IMG/VR virus record: IMGVR_UViG_3300044712_000743 | Coordinates: 1 to 37,945 of that record | Source of the DNA: a virus | Strand: one strand, 5' to 3' | DNA: 37,945 nucleotides | In this document: in pieces, positions 25,340 to 31,349 of the stretch | How the letters are laid out: each line of letters starts with the position of its first letter | Position numbering within the stretch: the stretch's first letter is position 1 | Notes under the pieces: generated by a model | Databases searched by the model: none | Told to the model about the DNA's origin: nothing | The model's input: only the letters and a program-made list of their open reading frames with translations | Made by a program: the position numbers and the translations under genes

Positions 25340-25934
25340 CCATCGCTGCCGGAATCTTGGGGATGATCGCTGATCCCTGCGCGTTGGTGGTGACCTGGAC
25401 ATCGCCCGAGCCCGTGTTTTCACGCACGCTCGTATTAAACGGATTGGCGCTCTGACCGATTTCAAAGGTGTCGAAAAACTTCGGCGAGTAGATGGGACCG
25501 TTGGTGGTGGTGGGTATGAGCTGGAAAACGGTGGTGACCAGCCCCAGTTTGATTTCGGGGGTTTGAGTGCTGGGCGACGCACCGATCTGGATCCCGAAGG
25601 TTCGCTGCTTGACGCTCACGATCTTGTCGGACTTTAACGCCGTGGTGCAGCCTGCCATCCCAACCAAGACAATGCCCAGCAGCAGCAGCTTGACGGACTG
25701 CTTGGCCATCCCGCGGGCGAACGTGTAGCCCATCGCCGCCAGCGCGGCCGCCGCCATGCCCAGCGCCTTGTCGATCCCGGAATCAGAGGGTATGACTCCA
25801 GAGGCTAGCAACAGACCAATCAGCGCGGCTGCCGCTGTCATCCAAAACTCGGTGGTTTTGTAGCCCGGCTTGACGTCGGGTGTGCTGCTAAGTGTGGCTT
25901 CGATGGTGGAAATGGGATTGGTGGGTTCGTTCAT
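25287..25934 (-). CDS. Holin-like protein fused to a lipoprotein domain
   Basis: 215 residues in one frame. Residues 25-75 (GYKTTEFWMTAAAALIGLLL, then KALGMAAAALAAMGYTFARG) have the two-helix pattern of phage holins. Directly after it, MAKQSVKLLLLGIVLVGMAGC (shortened: Met76 to Cys96, internal ATG at 25709) is a complete lipoprotein signal, followed by a 120-residue beta-rich domain. Either a real fusion is made, or the internal start gives a separate lipoprotein from the same frame. The last 12 residues are encoded by spacer repeat. First gene of the late/lysis strand after the central region. Confidence 0.65.
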   Translation of the reverse strand: MNEPTNPISTIEATLSSTPDVKPGYKTTEFWMTAAAALIGLLLASGVIPSDSGIDKALGMAAAALAAMGYTFARGMAKQSVKLLLLGIVLVGMAGCTTALKSDKIVSVKQRTFGIQIGASPSTQTPEIKLGLVTTVFQLIPTTTNGPIYSPKFFDTFEIGQSANPFNTSVRENTGSGDVQVTTNAQGSAIIPKIPAAMEVEGSRVQGSGQTTPAQ

Positions 25935-25935
25935 A

Positions 25936-25960
25936 ATTCAGCCTTTAGCATTCAGCTTTT
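25936..25960 (+). repeat. Spacer repeat, TTCAGC/TTTAGC type
   Basis: ATTCAGCCTTTAGCATTCAG lies one base upstream of the holin-like ATG. It is the inverted relative of 16739-16770 with respect to the gene it precedes. Confidence 0.75.
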
Positions 25961-25968
25961 TGAAAAGT

Positions 25969-26120
25969 CCCGCCTCGCCGGACAAAACCCGACGCGGGTC
26001 GATGCGCGCGGGAAGGAGCAGCCGGCGAGGCGGGGAACGGCGCCTGCGAAGGAACGCCGAGAGCTTGGTTGCAGGGTATCGACCGATTAAACACGCGCGC
26101 ATTTATGCGCGCTTATCGGT
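25969..26120. ncRNA. Candidate structured RNA / nested inverted repeats
   Basis: This gene-free stretch (25961-26147) holds several strong inverted repeats. CCCGCCTCGCCGG at 25969-25981 pairs perfectly over 13 bp with 26022-26034, enclosing the inner pair ACCCG/CGGGT. CGGCG and CGCCG follow near 26039-26060. ACCGAT at 26082-26087 pairs with ATCGGT at 26115-26120, enclosing GCGCGCAT (26095-26102) and ATGCGCGC (26105-26112) with a two-base loop. Such a density of exact helices suggests an RNA or a protein-binding DNA structure. Strand and transcription are unknown. It lies where the late promoter should be. Confidence 0.4.
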
Positions 26121-26147
26121 GCGAGTGCATTCCCACGCTGGGAAGAA

Positions 26148-26180
26148 AGTGAAAAGGTGAAGGGTGACGGGTGAAGGGGA
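26148..26180 (+). repeat. Spacer repeat, GGTGAAGG type
   Basis: AAAGGTGAAGGGTGACGGGTGAAGG-like units (shown in part: GGTGAAGGG, TGACGGGTGAAGG) stand before the terminator of the GYF gene. Confidence 0.7.
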
Positions 26181-26182
26181 TT

Positions 26183-26205
26183 AAAAAGCCCCGCGGGAGC
26201 GGGGC
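26183..26205 (-). terminator. Rho-independent terminator of the GYF gene
   Basis: On the minus strand GCCCCGC-TCCC-GCGGGGC (26205-26188) is followed by TTTTT (complement of 26183-26187). The 7 bp GC stem plus U tract is a standard intrinsic terminator. It follows the GYF gene stop by 54 bp and separates it from the late operon. Confidence 0.8.
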
Positions 26206-26211
26206 GGGGCC

Positions 26212-26241
26212 AGTTTCAAGTTTCAAGTTTGAAGGGTCAAG
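26212..26241 (+). repeat. Spacer repeat, AGTTTCAAG type
   Basis: AGTTTCAAGTTTCAAG is followed by TTTGAAGGGTCAAG. It lies between the GYF gene stop and its terminator. The same unit recurs at 30099-30128 in the early operon. Confidence 0.85.
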
Positions 26242-26259
26242 CGAGGCGGGGCTGATACC

Positions 26260-26721
26260 TCACCTTTCGGGCTTCTGATCGAGCTTGTCGCAGACGATGA
26301 AAACCGATCCGATGAAAACGACGGTCATCGATGCTAGAACTCCGATCAGACGATCTTGCGACTTCCCCATGTTAATGACACGGGACGCACCAGATTCGAC
26401 AGACGAATCGAACACGATCGCAAAGAAAGCCAGGGCGGCCACGCCAATCATAATGATAACGGTGCCAACATCGGTTTTGCTGGTCCTGAAATCTATCTTA
26501 CTGAGAAACGAGAAAAAATCGGGGATCATGATCGGATCAGTTGATTTTGTGGCATTGGTTAAGCAGCTTAAAGGAATCCACTCGGTGGCTCCTGGTGTGG
26601 TATATAGTGTTTCCGGTTTTAGCTCACCCTTCCAAAGCATTTTTACCACCTGCTCGTAAGCCAATGGTCCCGTTTCCACGCCGTCCACCATGACAAATAT
26701 TTTCGCGTTTGGATCGACCAT
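26260..26721 (-). CDS. GYF_2-domain membrane protein (accessory candidate)
   Basis: A 153-residue protein. Residues 6-54 (IFVMVDGVETGPLAYEQV, GELKPETLYTTPGATEWIPL) are a GYF_2 domain, a small fold that binds Pro-rich peptides and is common in bacterial membrane proteins. Two transmembrane segments follow at about 85-104 and 125-143. A good Shine-Dalgarno AAGGGAG precedes the ATG, and an intrinsic terminator follows. It thus forms its own transcription unit beside the immunity genes, the typical situation of a lysogenically expressed accessory gene (moron). Superinfection exclusion is a possible role, not shown by sequence. Confidence 0.75.
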   Translation of the reverse strand: MVDPNAKIFVMVDGVETGPLAYEQVVKMLWKGELKPETLYTTPGATEWIPLSCLTNATKSTDPIMIPDFFSFLSKIDFRTSKTDVGTVIIMIGVAALAFFAIVFDSSVESGASRVINMGKSQDRLIGVLASMTVVFIGSVFIVCDKLDQKPER

Positions 26722-26738
26722 ATTTTTTCTCCCTTTTT

Positions 26739-26784
26739 TGACGGTATACCCGTCATTGTCCTACCCCCTCTGGCAAAATGCCAG
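26739..26784. promoter_or_regulatory. Two palindromic operator candidates in a divergent promoter region
   Basis: TGACGGTATACCCGTCA (26739-26755) is a perfect 6 bp dyad around TATAC, and CTGGCAAAATGCCAG (26770-26784) is a perfect 6 bp dyad around AAA ending one base before the ATG at 26786. They sit in the 64 bp between the divergent GYF gene and the small basic gene. Two unrelated palindromes suggest two different regulators. The bound factors are unknown. Confidence 0.6.
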
Positions 26785-26785
26785 C

Positions 26786-26995
26786 ATGAAAACTGAGCGG
26801 AAGGTTAAATTAGAGCCACCCCTGGAGGCGCTGGCGGAGGATTGGAACGCGGTTAAATGCCGCGCCTGGGCGAAGATTTTCGCCCGGTGGGCCAGGCAAT
26901 TGCACGTGAAGGCTAGGATTTTGGACGCCGATGCGGGCAGGCGTCCTCGGTCGCAGCTCGCACCTTTGCCAAAATCGAAGGTGCGTCGGAACTGA
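26786..26995 (+). CDS. Small basic protein
   Basis: A 69-residue protein starting MKTERKVKLEPPLEALAEDW, rich in Arg/Lys, Trp and Ala (WAKIFARWARQLHVKARIL). Its 3' end overlaps the 3' end of the repressor gene by 83 bp in convergent orientation. The ATG lies directly behind a palindrome. I do not recognise the family. Convergence on the repressor gene suggests that expression would interfere with repressor transcription. Coding status rests on its amphipathic composition and start context. Confidence 0.45.
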   Translation: MKTERKVKLEPPLEALAEDWNAVKCRAWAKIFARWARQLHVKARILDADAGRRPRSQLAPLPKSKVRRN

Positions 26996-27701
26996 CCGCA
27001 AAGCCTTTGCCCGATTGAATCGCGGGAGCGGGTTCGGCCGCGGCCGTTGATATGGCAGCATTGATTGCCGCGGCGCAATCAGGGTCGTATTTGAAAGCGG
27101 CTCCAAGTTGCTTTAGGATCGATGTTGCCTTGGCCTGGTCCTCTGGCGTTCGAATGGATCCCGCAATGAACACTCCCGACGCCGCCACCTTACCACCCTT
27201 CAATTCAAGTCGCACCTGGATCACCCCGGGATCATCAGTTGTTTTGGGAAACGATTTGTCCCATGTTCCGCCTCCAGCTGATTTGTTTTCCAAAGGGAAG
27301 CGCCGGCGCAGCTCGACCAGCGCCCAGGAGACCTGGTCCGGATCCGTGCCGACCCGATCCAGCCACTGGCGAAGGTGATCGAGGCATTGCAGCCTCTTTG
27401 CATCGAGATTGCGAGAGGCCGACAAGGGGGGGGCAGTGGCGGTTTCCCCACCGTTGTCTAACCTAGTTTCCACTTGGGAAGACTTTTGGTTAGATTTACG
27501 ATCTAACTCAGCCTCTAACAAATCCAACTTCTCGATTAATTTGTTGCCTGGCGGTTTTATCCCTTTCTCGACCATGTAGACGTAATTCCCGCTAATCCCA
27601 AGCAAAACGCCCATTTCATCTTGGGTTTTGAACAGAGAAGTCCTGATCCTTTTCAGCCTGTCTGAAAAGTTAGATAATATCTCACTTATTGTTTGACTCA
27701 T
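26913..27701 (-). CDS. XRE-family repressor (immunity, c-like)
   Basis: 262 residues from the ATG at 27701. The N terminus FSDRLKRIRTSLFKTQDEMG, then GVLLGISGNYVYMVEKG, is a canonical XRE helix-turn-helix (about residues 13-60), followed by a coiled segment and an Ala-rich C-terminal domain (to FAVSSDAPSILAK) probably for oligomerisation; no Ser-Lys LexA-type peptidase is evident. It is divergent from a Cro/Ner-like gene, the arrangement of a lysis-lysogeny switch. A further in-frame ATG at 27728 would leave one base to the divergent ATG and is unlikely. Its coding sequence contains several TCTAAC-type sites, suggesting autoregulation. Confidence 0.8.
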   Translation of the reverse strand: MSQTISEILSNFSDRLKRIRTSLFKTQDEMGVLLGISGNYVYMVEKGIKPPGNKLIEKLDLLEAELDRKSNQKSSQVETRLDNGGETATAPPLSASRNLDAKRLQCLDHLRQWLDRVGTDPDQVSWALVELRRRFPLENKSAGGGTWDKSFPKTTDDPGVIQVRLELKGGKVAASGVFIAGSIRTPEDQAKATSILKQLGAAFKYDPDCAAAINAAISTAAAEPAPAIQSGKGFAVSSDAPSILAKVRAATEDACPHRRPKS

Positions 27702-27717
27702 TCTAACCAAAGTCTTA
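27457..27717. promoter_or_regulatory. TCTAAC operator cluster
   Basis: TCTAAC occurs at 27457-27462, 27502-27507, 27514-27519 and 27702-27707, and as GTTAGA at 27489-27494 and 27669-27674. AAGACTTTTGGTTAGA (27479-27494) is matched by the reverse complement of 27702-27717 (AAGACTTTGGTTAGA) with one extra T. The distal site lies between the divergent start codons, the proximal ones in the first third of the repressor gene. The layout suggests looped operators bound by the repressor. A possible early promoter is TTGACT at 27693-27698. Confidence 0.6.
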
Positions 27718-27729
27718 CTTTTGGCCATT

Positions 27730-27915
27730 ATGACACGTCAAGAGGCCAAAGCGAGCCTAAAGTCGAAGGGGATCCCCCAGGTGAAAGCGGCGCAATTTCT
27801 CGGAGTGACCTTCGAGCATTTGAACCGGGTGCTGAACGGTCACCGCCACAGCCGCCGGATCCTGGCGAAGATCGAGGCGCTCCCAGTTCGGGAGACTAAA
27901 AAGGAGACCGTATGA
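27730..27915 (+). CDS. Cro/Ner-like small DNA-binding protein
   Basis: A 61-residue basic protein: MTRQEAKASLKSKGIPQVKA, AQFLGVTFEHLNRVLNG shows an HTH at about 15-37. It is first in the early operon and divergent from the repressor, the position of ner in Mu. It should switch from immunity to early lytic expression. The leader between the putative promoter and the ATG is very short, so the transcript may be nearly leaderless. A TTG at 27721 is a less likely start. Confidence 0.72.
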   Translation: MTRQEAKASLKSKGIPQVKAAQFLGVTFEHLNRVLNGHRHSRRILAKIEALPVRETKKETV

Positions 27916-28082
27916 ACATCGACACCGATTTTGAGCCCACGGCCACCAGCTCTGCGGAGATCCCCGGAGTCAGCTACCGGTACGAGTGTTTGTGCCAGGT
28001 CTGCTGGCATCAGTTCCAGCTGGCCAGCAAGGACGCCCCGCACATCTGCCCCGAGTGCGCCGGGAAAGAGGAGGCCGCATGA
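27912..28082 (+). CDS. Small zinc-finger-like protein
   Basis: A 56-residue protein overlapping its neighbours at both ends (ATGA at 27912 and at 28079). C28-x2-C31 and C46-x2-C49 (CQVCWHQF, HICPECAG) form a rubredoxin-like zinc ribbon; Cys26 precedes them. The N-terminal 20 residues are acidic. Role unknown; small zinc proteins of early operons often contact host polymerase or nucleic acids. Confidence 0.7.
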   Translation: MNIDTDFEPTATSSAEIPGVSYRYECLCQVCWHQFQLASKDAPHICPECAGKEEAA

Positions 28083-28420
28083 GCAAGCAGACCTCCCAGC
28101 CTCTAAATCTGAGCAACACATACCCGAGCGGAATGACTTCGCCGGGTGAGAAATTGCAGAATTACAAGTGGATGGCCGGGGAGATTCCGCTGATAGGAAC
28201 GGACGCGTTGGTGAGCAGCGCGATGGCCTGCGTCGGCATGATCGTGACCGACATAACGGAACGGTACGAATACCGGGAAATGTGGGAGACCACCCCAGAA
28301 AACACGCGTGAAGCGATCAAGGACAAGTGGACCCAGATGGTGGTGTGTGAATTTGCTTCGGTTCTGAAAACCTGCGCCACTGGCCGACCAGGAAATTTAT
28401 CTGACGGTCAGCAAACTTAG
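28079..28420 (+). CDS. Hypothetical early protein
   Basis: 113 residues, ATG overlapping the upstream stop. Central sequence WMAGEIPLIGTDALVSSAMA, CVGMIVTDITERYEYREMWE suggests mixed alpha structure. No motif recognised. Its last 34 residues overlap the 3' end of a minus-strand frame at 28317-28655. A frame extending to 27986 exists, but its first 31 residues duplicate the zinc protein's region in another frame and are a shadow. Confidence 0.6.
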   Translation: MSKQTSQPLNLSNTYPSGMTSPGEKLQNYKWMAGEIPLIGTDALVSSAMACVGMIVTDITERYEYREMWETTPENTREAIKDKWTQMVVCEFASVLKTCATGRPGNLSDGQQT

Positions 28421-28655
28421 CCTGGAAACCAAGTTTATGCTCAATAGCCTCCAACGCTCTGAGAATTTTAACGCCCTCCTCCCAAGGGACGCCCGCAGAG
28501 AGTTTTCGGTAAATGGAATCACCCCGCTTAAGTTCGGAGCGCTCCAAGTCTCCCCCGTTGGTAATTGTGTAAAAGCTCGCAAGCAGGTTCGGGGCGTGGG
28601 CGCGCAAGGCTGCCTCAATGCCACGCAAAACATCCTCGGAAATCGTGTTGGGCAT
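28317..28655 (-). CDS. Possible antisense-oriented small gene in the early operon
   Basis: A 112-residue frame on the minus strand starting MPNTISEDVLRGIEAALRAH. It shows amphipathic helices and protein-like composition (ASFYTITNGGDLERSELKRG, YRKLSAGVPWEEGVKILRAL), better than either plus-strand frame in 28421-28708, a span that otherwise has no gene. It would be the only minus-strand gene in the early region. Regulator or toxin-type roles are conceivable; there is no motif to support either. A further ATG at 28745 overlaps the next gene. Confidence 0.45.
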   Translation of the reverse strand: MPNTISEDVLRGIEAALRAHAPNLLASFYTITNGGDLERSELKRGDSIYRKLSAGVPWEEGVKILRALEAIEHKLGFQAKFADRQINFLVGQWRRFSEPKQIHTPPSGSTCP

Positions 28656-28708
28656 AGGGCGGATACTACTCCCGCCCATTTCTCCGGCAACAGCAAAAAG
28701 GTAGCCCC

Positions 28709-29311
28709 ATGAGCGACCAGCCCACCCATCCCAATCCGACGCCAAGCCTGTCCCAGATGCCGGACACGATCCGCAAGCGGCATGCCATCGAGCAGATGCG
28801 GCGGTTCCTGGCCGGGGAGCTGCGCCGGTTCAATCTCTCGCACCGGCAGCAGACGATCGCTGAGGTGATCCTGGACCTGTCGCTGGGCTGGGGCGAGCGT
28901 TCAGCTCGGATCCCGCGCCTGGTCTATTTCACCGAGATCACCGGGATCAACGTGGCCAACGTGAGCCGCGCGATTAAGGGCCTGTACGAGATGCGGATCC
29001 TGTTGATCGAGATGAAGAGCGACACGGTGATCTACACGCTCAACACCAATTCGGACACCTGGCAGGTGAGCCCACGCGTGCCCCGCTCCAGCATCCGCAA
29101 GGCCCACGAGATGCTCAAGTCTCACAACGGCATCCAGACCACGCAAGACGATGAATTGAGCAAGGACATGGCCCGGCTGGAAGAGTTTTTGCGCCCGTAC
29201 AAGGAGACCCCCGAAAATTTTAAACCGCATCCGGTTGACCAAATTTTTGACCCGGCTGTTGCCGATTCGGCAACCATTGCCGAACTGGCAATTGAAAAAC
29301 TGCTGGTGTGA
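28709..29311 (+). CDS. Replication protein, phage O N-terminal domain type
   Basis: A 200-residue protein. Residues 24-110 match the winged-helix DNA-binding domain of phage O-type replication initiators: LRRFNLSHRQQTIAEVILDL, SLGWGERSARIPRLVYFTEI, TGINVANVSRAIKGLYEMRI. Such a domain binds an origin or a regulatory site. There is no helicase-loader C domain of lambda O type; the rest is a linker ending in an acidic tail. For a transposing phage it might link the transpososome to host replication, or simply be a regulator. AAGG lies 8 bp upstream of the ATG. Confidence 0.7.
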   Translation: MSDQPTHPNPTPSLSQMPDTIRKRHAIEQMRRFLAGELRRFNLSHRQQTIAEVILDLSLGWGERSARIPRLVYFTEITGINVANVSRAIKGLYEMRILLIEMKSDTVIYTLNTNSDTWQVSPRVPRSSIRKAHEMLKSHNGIQTTQDDELSKDMARLEEFLRPYKETPENFKPHPVDQIFDPAVADSATIAELAIEKLLV

Positions 29312-29321
29312 AAGGACAGCG

Positions 29322-29588
29322 ATGAACGCAACCGAGCAACAATTCCGAGTCCACGGCGGCAACCGTTCCCAGTGCGATCGCATCCTGGAGCTGTTGCTGC
29401 GCCGATCTCCGGATTGGGTCCCCATGCCGGACCTGGCCCGCGCCGCCACGCCCACCGGGATCGGCTGCCCGGTGCATAGCCGGATCAACGATATCCGGAC
29501 GAAGTACGGCTACAACGTGGAGCACCGCAACCGCTGGATCGCCAGCCAGTGCCACAGCTACTACCGGCTGCCATCTCGGATACCCTGA
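29322..29588 (+). CDS. Winged-helix early protein
   Basis: 88 residues from the ATG at 29322. NRSQCDRILELLLRRSPDWV, PMPDLARAATPTGI, VHSRINDIRTKYGYNVEHRN, HSYYRLP is the pattern of a winged-helix domain of phage replication or regulation proteins. Its stop lies within the first unit of a CCTGAACCC-type repeat. A longer in-frame start at 29235 is inside the preceding gene and unlikely. Confidence 0.65.
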   Translation: MNATEQQFRVHGGNRSQCDRILELLLRRSPDWVPMPDLARAATPTGIGCPVHSRINDIRTKYGYNVEHRNRWIASQCHSYYRLPSRIP

Positions 29589-29617
29589 ACCCAGAACCCT
29601 TCAACCTGAACCCTTAA
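29583..29617 (+). repeat. Spacer repeat, CCTGAACCC type
   Basis: CCCTGAACCC, AGAACCCTTC, AACCTGAACCC in tandem fill the spacer between two early genes; the stop codon at 29586 is part of the first unit, and the GTG of the next gene follows directly. Confidence 0.9.
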
Positions 29618-29618
29618 A

Positions 29619-30092
29619 GTGAGCTACCAAGTCGAACTCGCCATCTCGCTCCCACCCACTCGGCCGCTGTTGCCGGTGGAGGCCGCCATGGTCATCGCGG
29701 ATCGGAATGAGGACTATATCCTGGCCTTGGTGGATGAAGGCATTCTGCCATTCGCCTGGGACTTGGCCGGCAAGGATTCGAAGCGACGCGAATTGCGGCT
29801 GCTGATGACGGACTTCAAAGAGTGGGTGAAGAATCCCACGGCCTGGCTGGCGCGCGGCGCCGACACCAGGAACCACGAGGAAGTGATCGCCAGCCTCTTT
29901 CCCCATTCGCGCCCGGAGCTGCGCGGCACGGAGCTGCAACGCATGTTCAGCTGCGGCCACAGCCACATCATTAACCTGATCAAGGATGGGCTGCTGACGG
30001 CCACCACGGAGATCCTGACCGGCCCGAACGGATCCCCGAAGATCACCCGGCTGAGCATTGTGCAACTGCTCATCGCAAGGAGGGTGCTGTGA
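29619..30092 (+). CDS. Early HTH-type protein
   Basis: 157 residues with a GTG start and no Shine-Dalgarno site; the leader is a spacer repeat. Two similar segments, EAAMVIADRNEDYILALVDE and LQRMFSCGHSHIINLIKDGL, each look like an excisionase-type HTH (a short helix, turn and recognition helix followed by a wing). Duplicated MerR/Xis-like domains suggest a DNA-bending or regulatory protein. It is coupled by GTGA to the next gene. Confidence 0.6.
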   Translation: MSYQVELAISLPPTRPLLPVEAAMVIADRNEDYILALVDEGILPFAWDLAGKDSKRRELRLLMTDFKEWVKNPTAWLARGADTRNHEEVIASLFPHSRPELRGTELQRMFSCGHSHIINLIKDGLLTATTEILTGPNGSPKITRLSIVQLLIARRVL

Positions 30093-31303
30093 GCGCTCAG
30101 TTTCAAGCTTCAAGTTTCAAGGGTCAAGAAGGGCAGGCTGCGAGTGCGTTGCTTGAAACTTCCAACTTCAAACTTGAAACTTCCACCCCTTTCCCACCCG
30201 TCCCCGTGTGCGCGGATGCCGGGCTTATGCGCGGGAAAACCCCGGCCGGTAAATCGGTGGAGTCTTGCGACTCGGCCGGGGAACCCCTTTACCGCTGCAG
30301 TGATTGTGGCCGATCCGGATTCACCGGAGTGAAAGGCCACAACTGCAACGGAGTCCTCAAAACCAAGAATCTGAATATGGAGCAAATCATCGAAACCAAC
30401 CAGGTCGAAAGCAACCCCCTCACACCCGCAGTCATTCCGTCGTCGATGCCGGAAGCTGTCAACCCGAACCCAGACGAACTGGGCCGGATCGCCGATGTGG
30501 TCCGCAAGGCCTTTCCGCTGTGCAAGCAGGCCTGGCAGGATTTCAACCAGTACCGATTCGGGATCGGCCTGTGCCTGATCCGGGCCAGGGATCTTCTTTC
30601 ACAGCGCGGCGGAAATCGAAATCCGGGCGGAAATAACCAGCACGGGAGGTCAACTGGCCACGGTGGCCAATTGACCTCATTGGAATCCTCAAAACCAGCA
30701 TTTACCGCTGAGCAAGCCGGGCTTATCTCGTGGATGGAGAAGGAGTTCCCGCAGAATTCGCTGCGCACTTTACGCCGTTATCGCGAGTGGACGGAGCGCA
30801 AGGCGCTGCCGATTATCGAACAGGAGCGTCAGCAGCTGCAGCTGCCCATGGGCGACGTGAAGCAGATCGAGTTTTTCGAGCTTCCGGAGGAACAGCGCGG
30901 CGCCATCGGTAAGCTGCTCAAGCAGGCCGTGGACGCCAAGGACGTGACGCAGACCCTCCGGAGCATGGAGGAAGCCCCCGGCGATCCCGACGCCTGGGGA
31001 CCGCAAGGCGGCGCGCGCAAGACCCTTTCGCCGCGGCGCAGCAAGGAACAGATCACCACCGACGAATGGGAGGAAAAGGCGCGGGCCTGGTGCAAGAACA
31101 TCAAGACCCTGGCAGCGGCTGGACTGGATGGCGCATTCAAGGATCCGGCCGGCAAGAAACCGGACGTGAACTACTGGGACACCATGTCGGATGAGGTCTT
31201 GGATGCCGTAAAAGTCAACCTATTCGACCTCTATCGCGGGATGCAGTCCACGCTCGCCCGGCGCGATGCCATGGCCCCGAAACAGGCGAAACGGGTTGCG
31301 TGA
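30089..31303 (+). CDS. DUF3102-like early protein with zinc motif
   Basis: 404 residues. AAGGAGG at 30077-30083 is a strong Shine-Dalgarno for the GTG at 30089. Residues 4-33 are encoded by spacer repeat. YRCSDCGRSGFTG, then HNC (C70, C73, H84, C86) form a possible zinc knuckle. Residues about 139-235 (KQAWQDFNQYRFGIGLCLIR, LISWMEKEFPQNSLRTLRRY) match the DUF3102 pattern, often found in phage regulatory regions. The C-terminal half is helical. An ATG at 30377 would skip the repeat and zinc part. Role unknown, DNA binding possible. Confidence 0.65.
   Translation: MSAQFQASSFKGQEGQAASALLETSNFKLETSTPFPPVPVCADAGLMRGKTPAGKSVESCDSAGEPLYRCSDCGRSGFTGVKGHNCNGVLKTKNLNMEQIIETNQVESNPLTPAVIPSSMPEAVNPNPDELGRIADVVRKAFPLCKQAWQDFNQYRFGIGLCLIRARDLLSQRGGNRNPGGNNQHGRSTGHGGQLTSLESSKPAFTAEQAGLISWMEKEFPQNSLRTLRRYREWTERKALPIIEQERQQLQLPMGDVKQIEFFELPEEQRGAIGKLLKQAVDAKDVTQTLRSMEEAPGDPDAWGPQGGARKTLSPRRSKEQITTDEWEEKARAWCKNIKTLAAAGLDGAFKDPAGKKPDVNYWDTMSDEVLDAVKVNLFDLYRGMQSTLARRDAMAPKQAKRVA
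30099..30183. repeat. Inverted pair of AGTTTCAAG repeats inside a coding region
   Basis: AGTTTCAAGCTTCAAG-type units at 30099-30128 face inverted units at 30152-30183. AGTTTCAAG at 30099-30107 pairs exactly with CTTGAAACT at 30173-30181 or 30152-30160. The element lies just behind the GTG start of the DUF3102-like gene and is read in frame without a stop. Confidence 0.85.
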
Positions 31304-31343
31304 CCTGAACCCTGCACCCTTCACCCTGAACCCTTAAACCTTC
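31304..31343 (+). repeat. Spacer repeat before the transposase gene
   Basis: CCTGAACCCTGCACCC, TTCACCCTGAACCC and TTAAACC follow each other between the stop at 31303 and the ATG at 31350. No Shine-Dalgarno site is present. Confidence 0.9.
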
Positions 31344-31349
31344 CCCCTC

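Noticed and set aside
27421-27434. G-run as a programmed frameshift site
   Set aside because: It lies inside the repressor coding region, whose frame is open throughout; no alternative product is supported.
27986-28078. Upstream extension of the 113-residue early gene
   Set aside because: The region encodes the zinc protein in another frame, and the ATG at 28079 overlaps its stop.
28437-28712. 91-residue plus-strand frame in the early gap
   Set aside because: Composition less protein-like than the minus-strand frame and no ribosome site.
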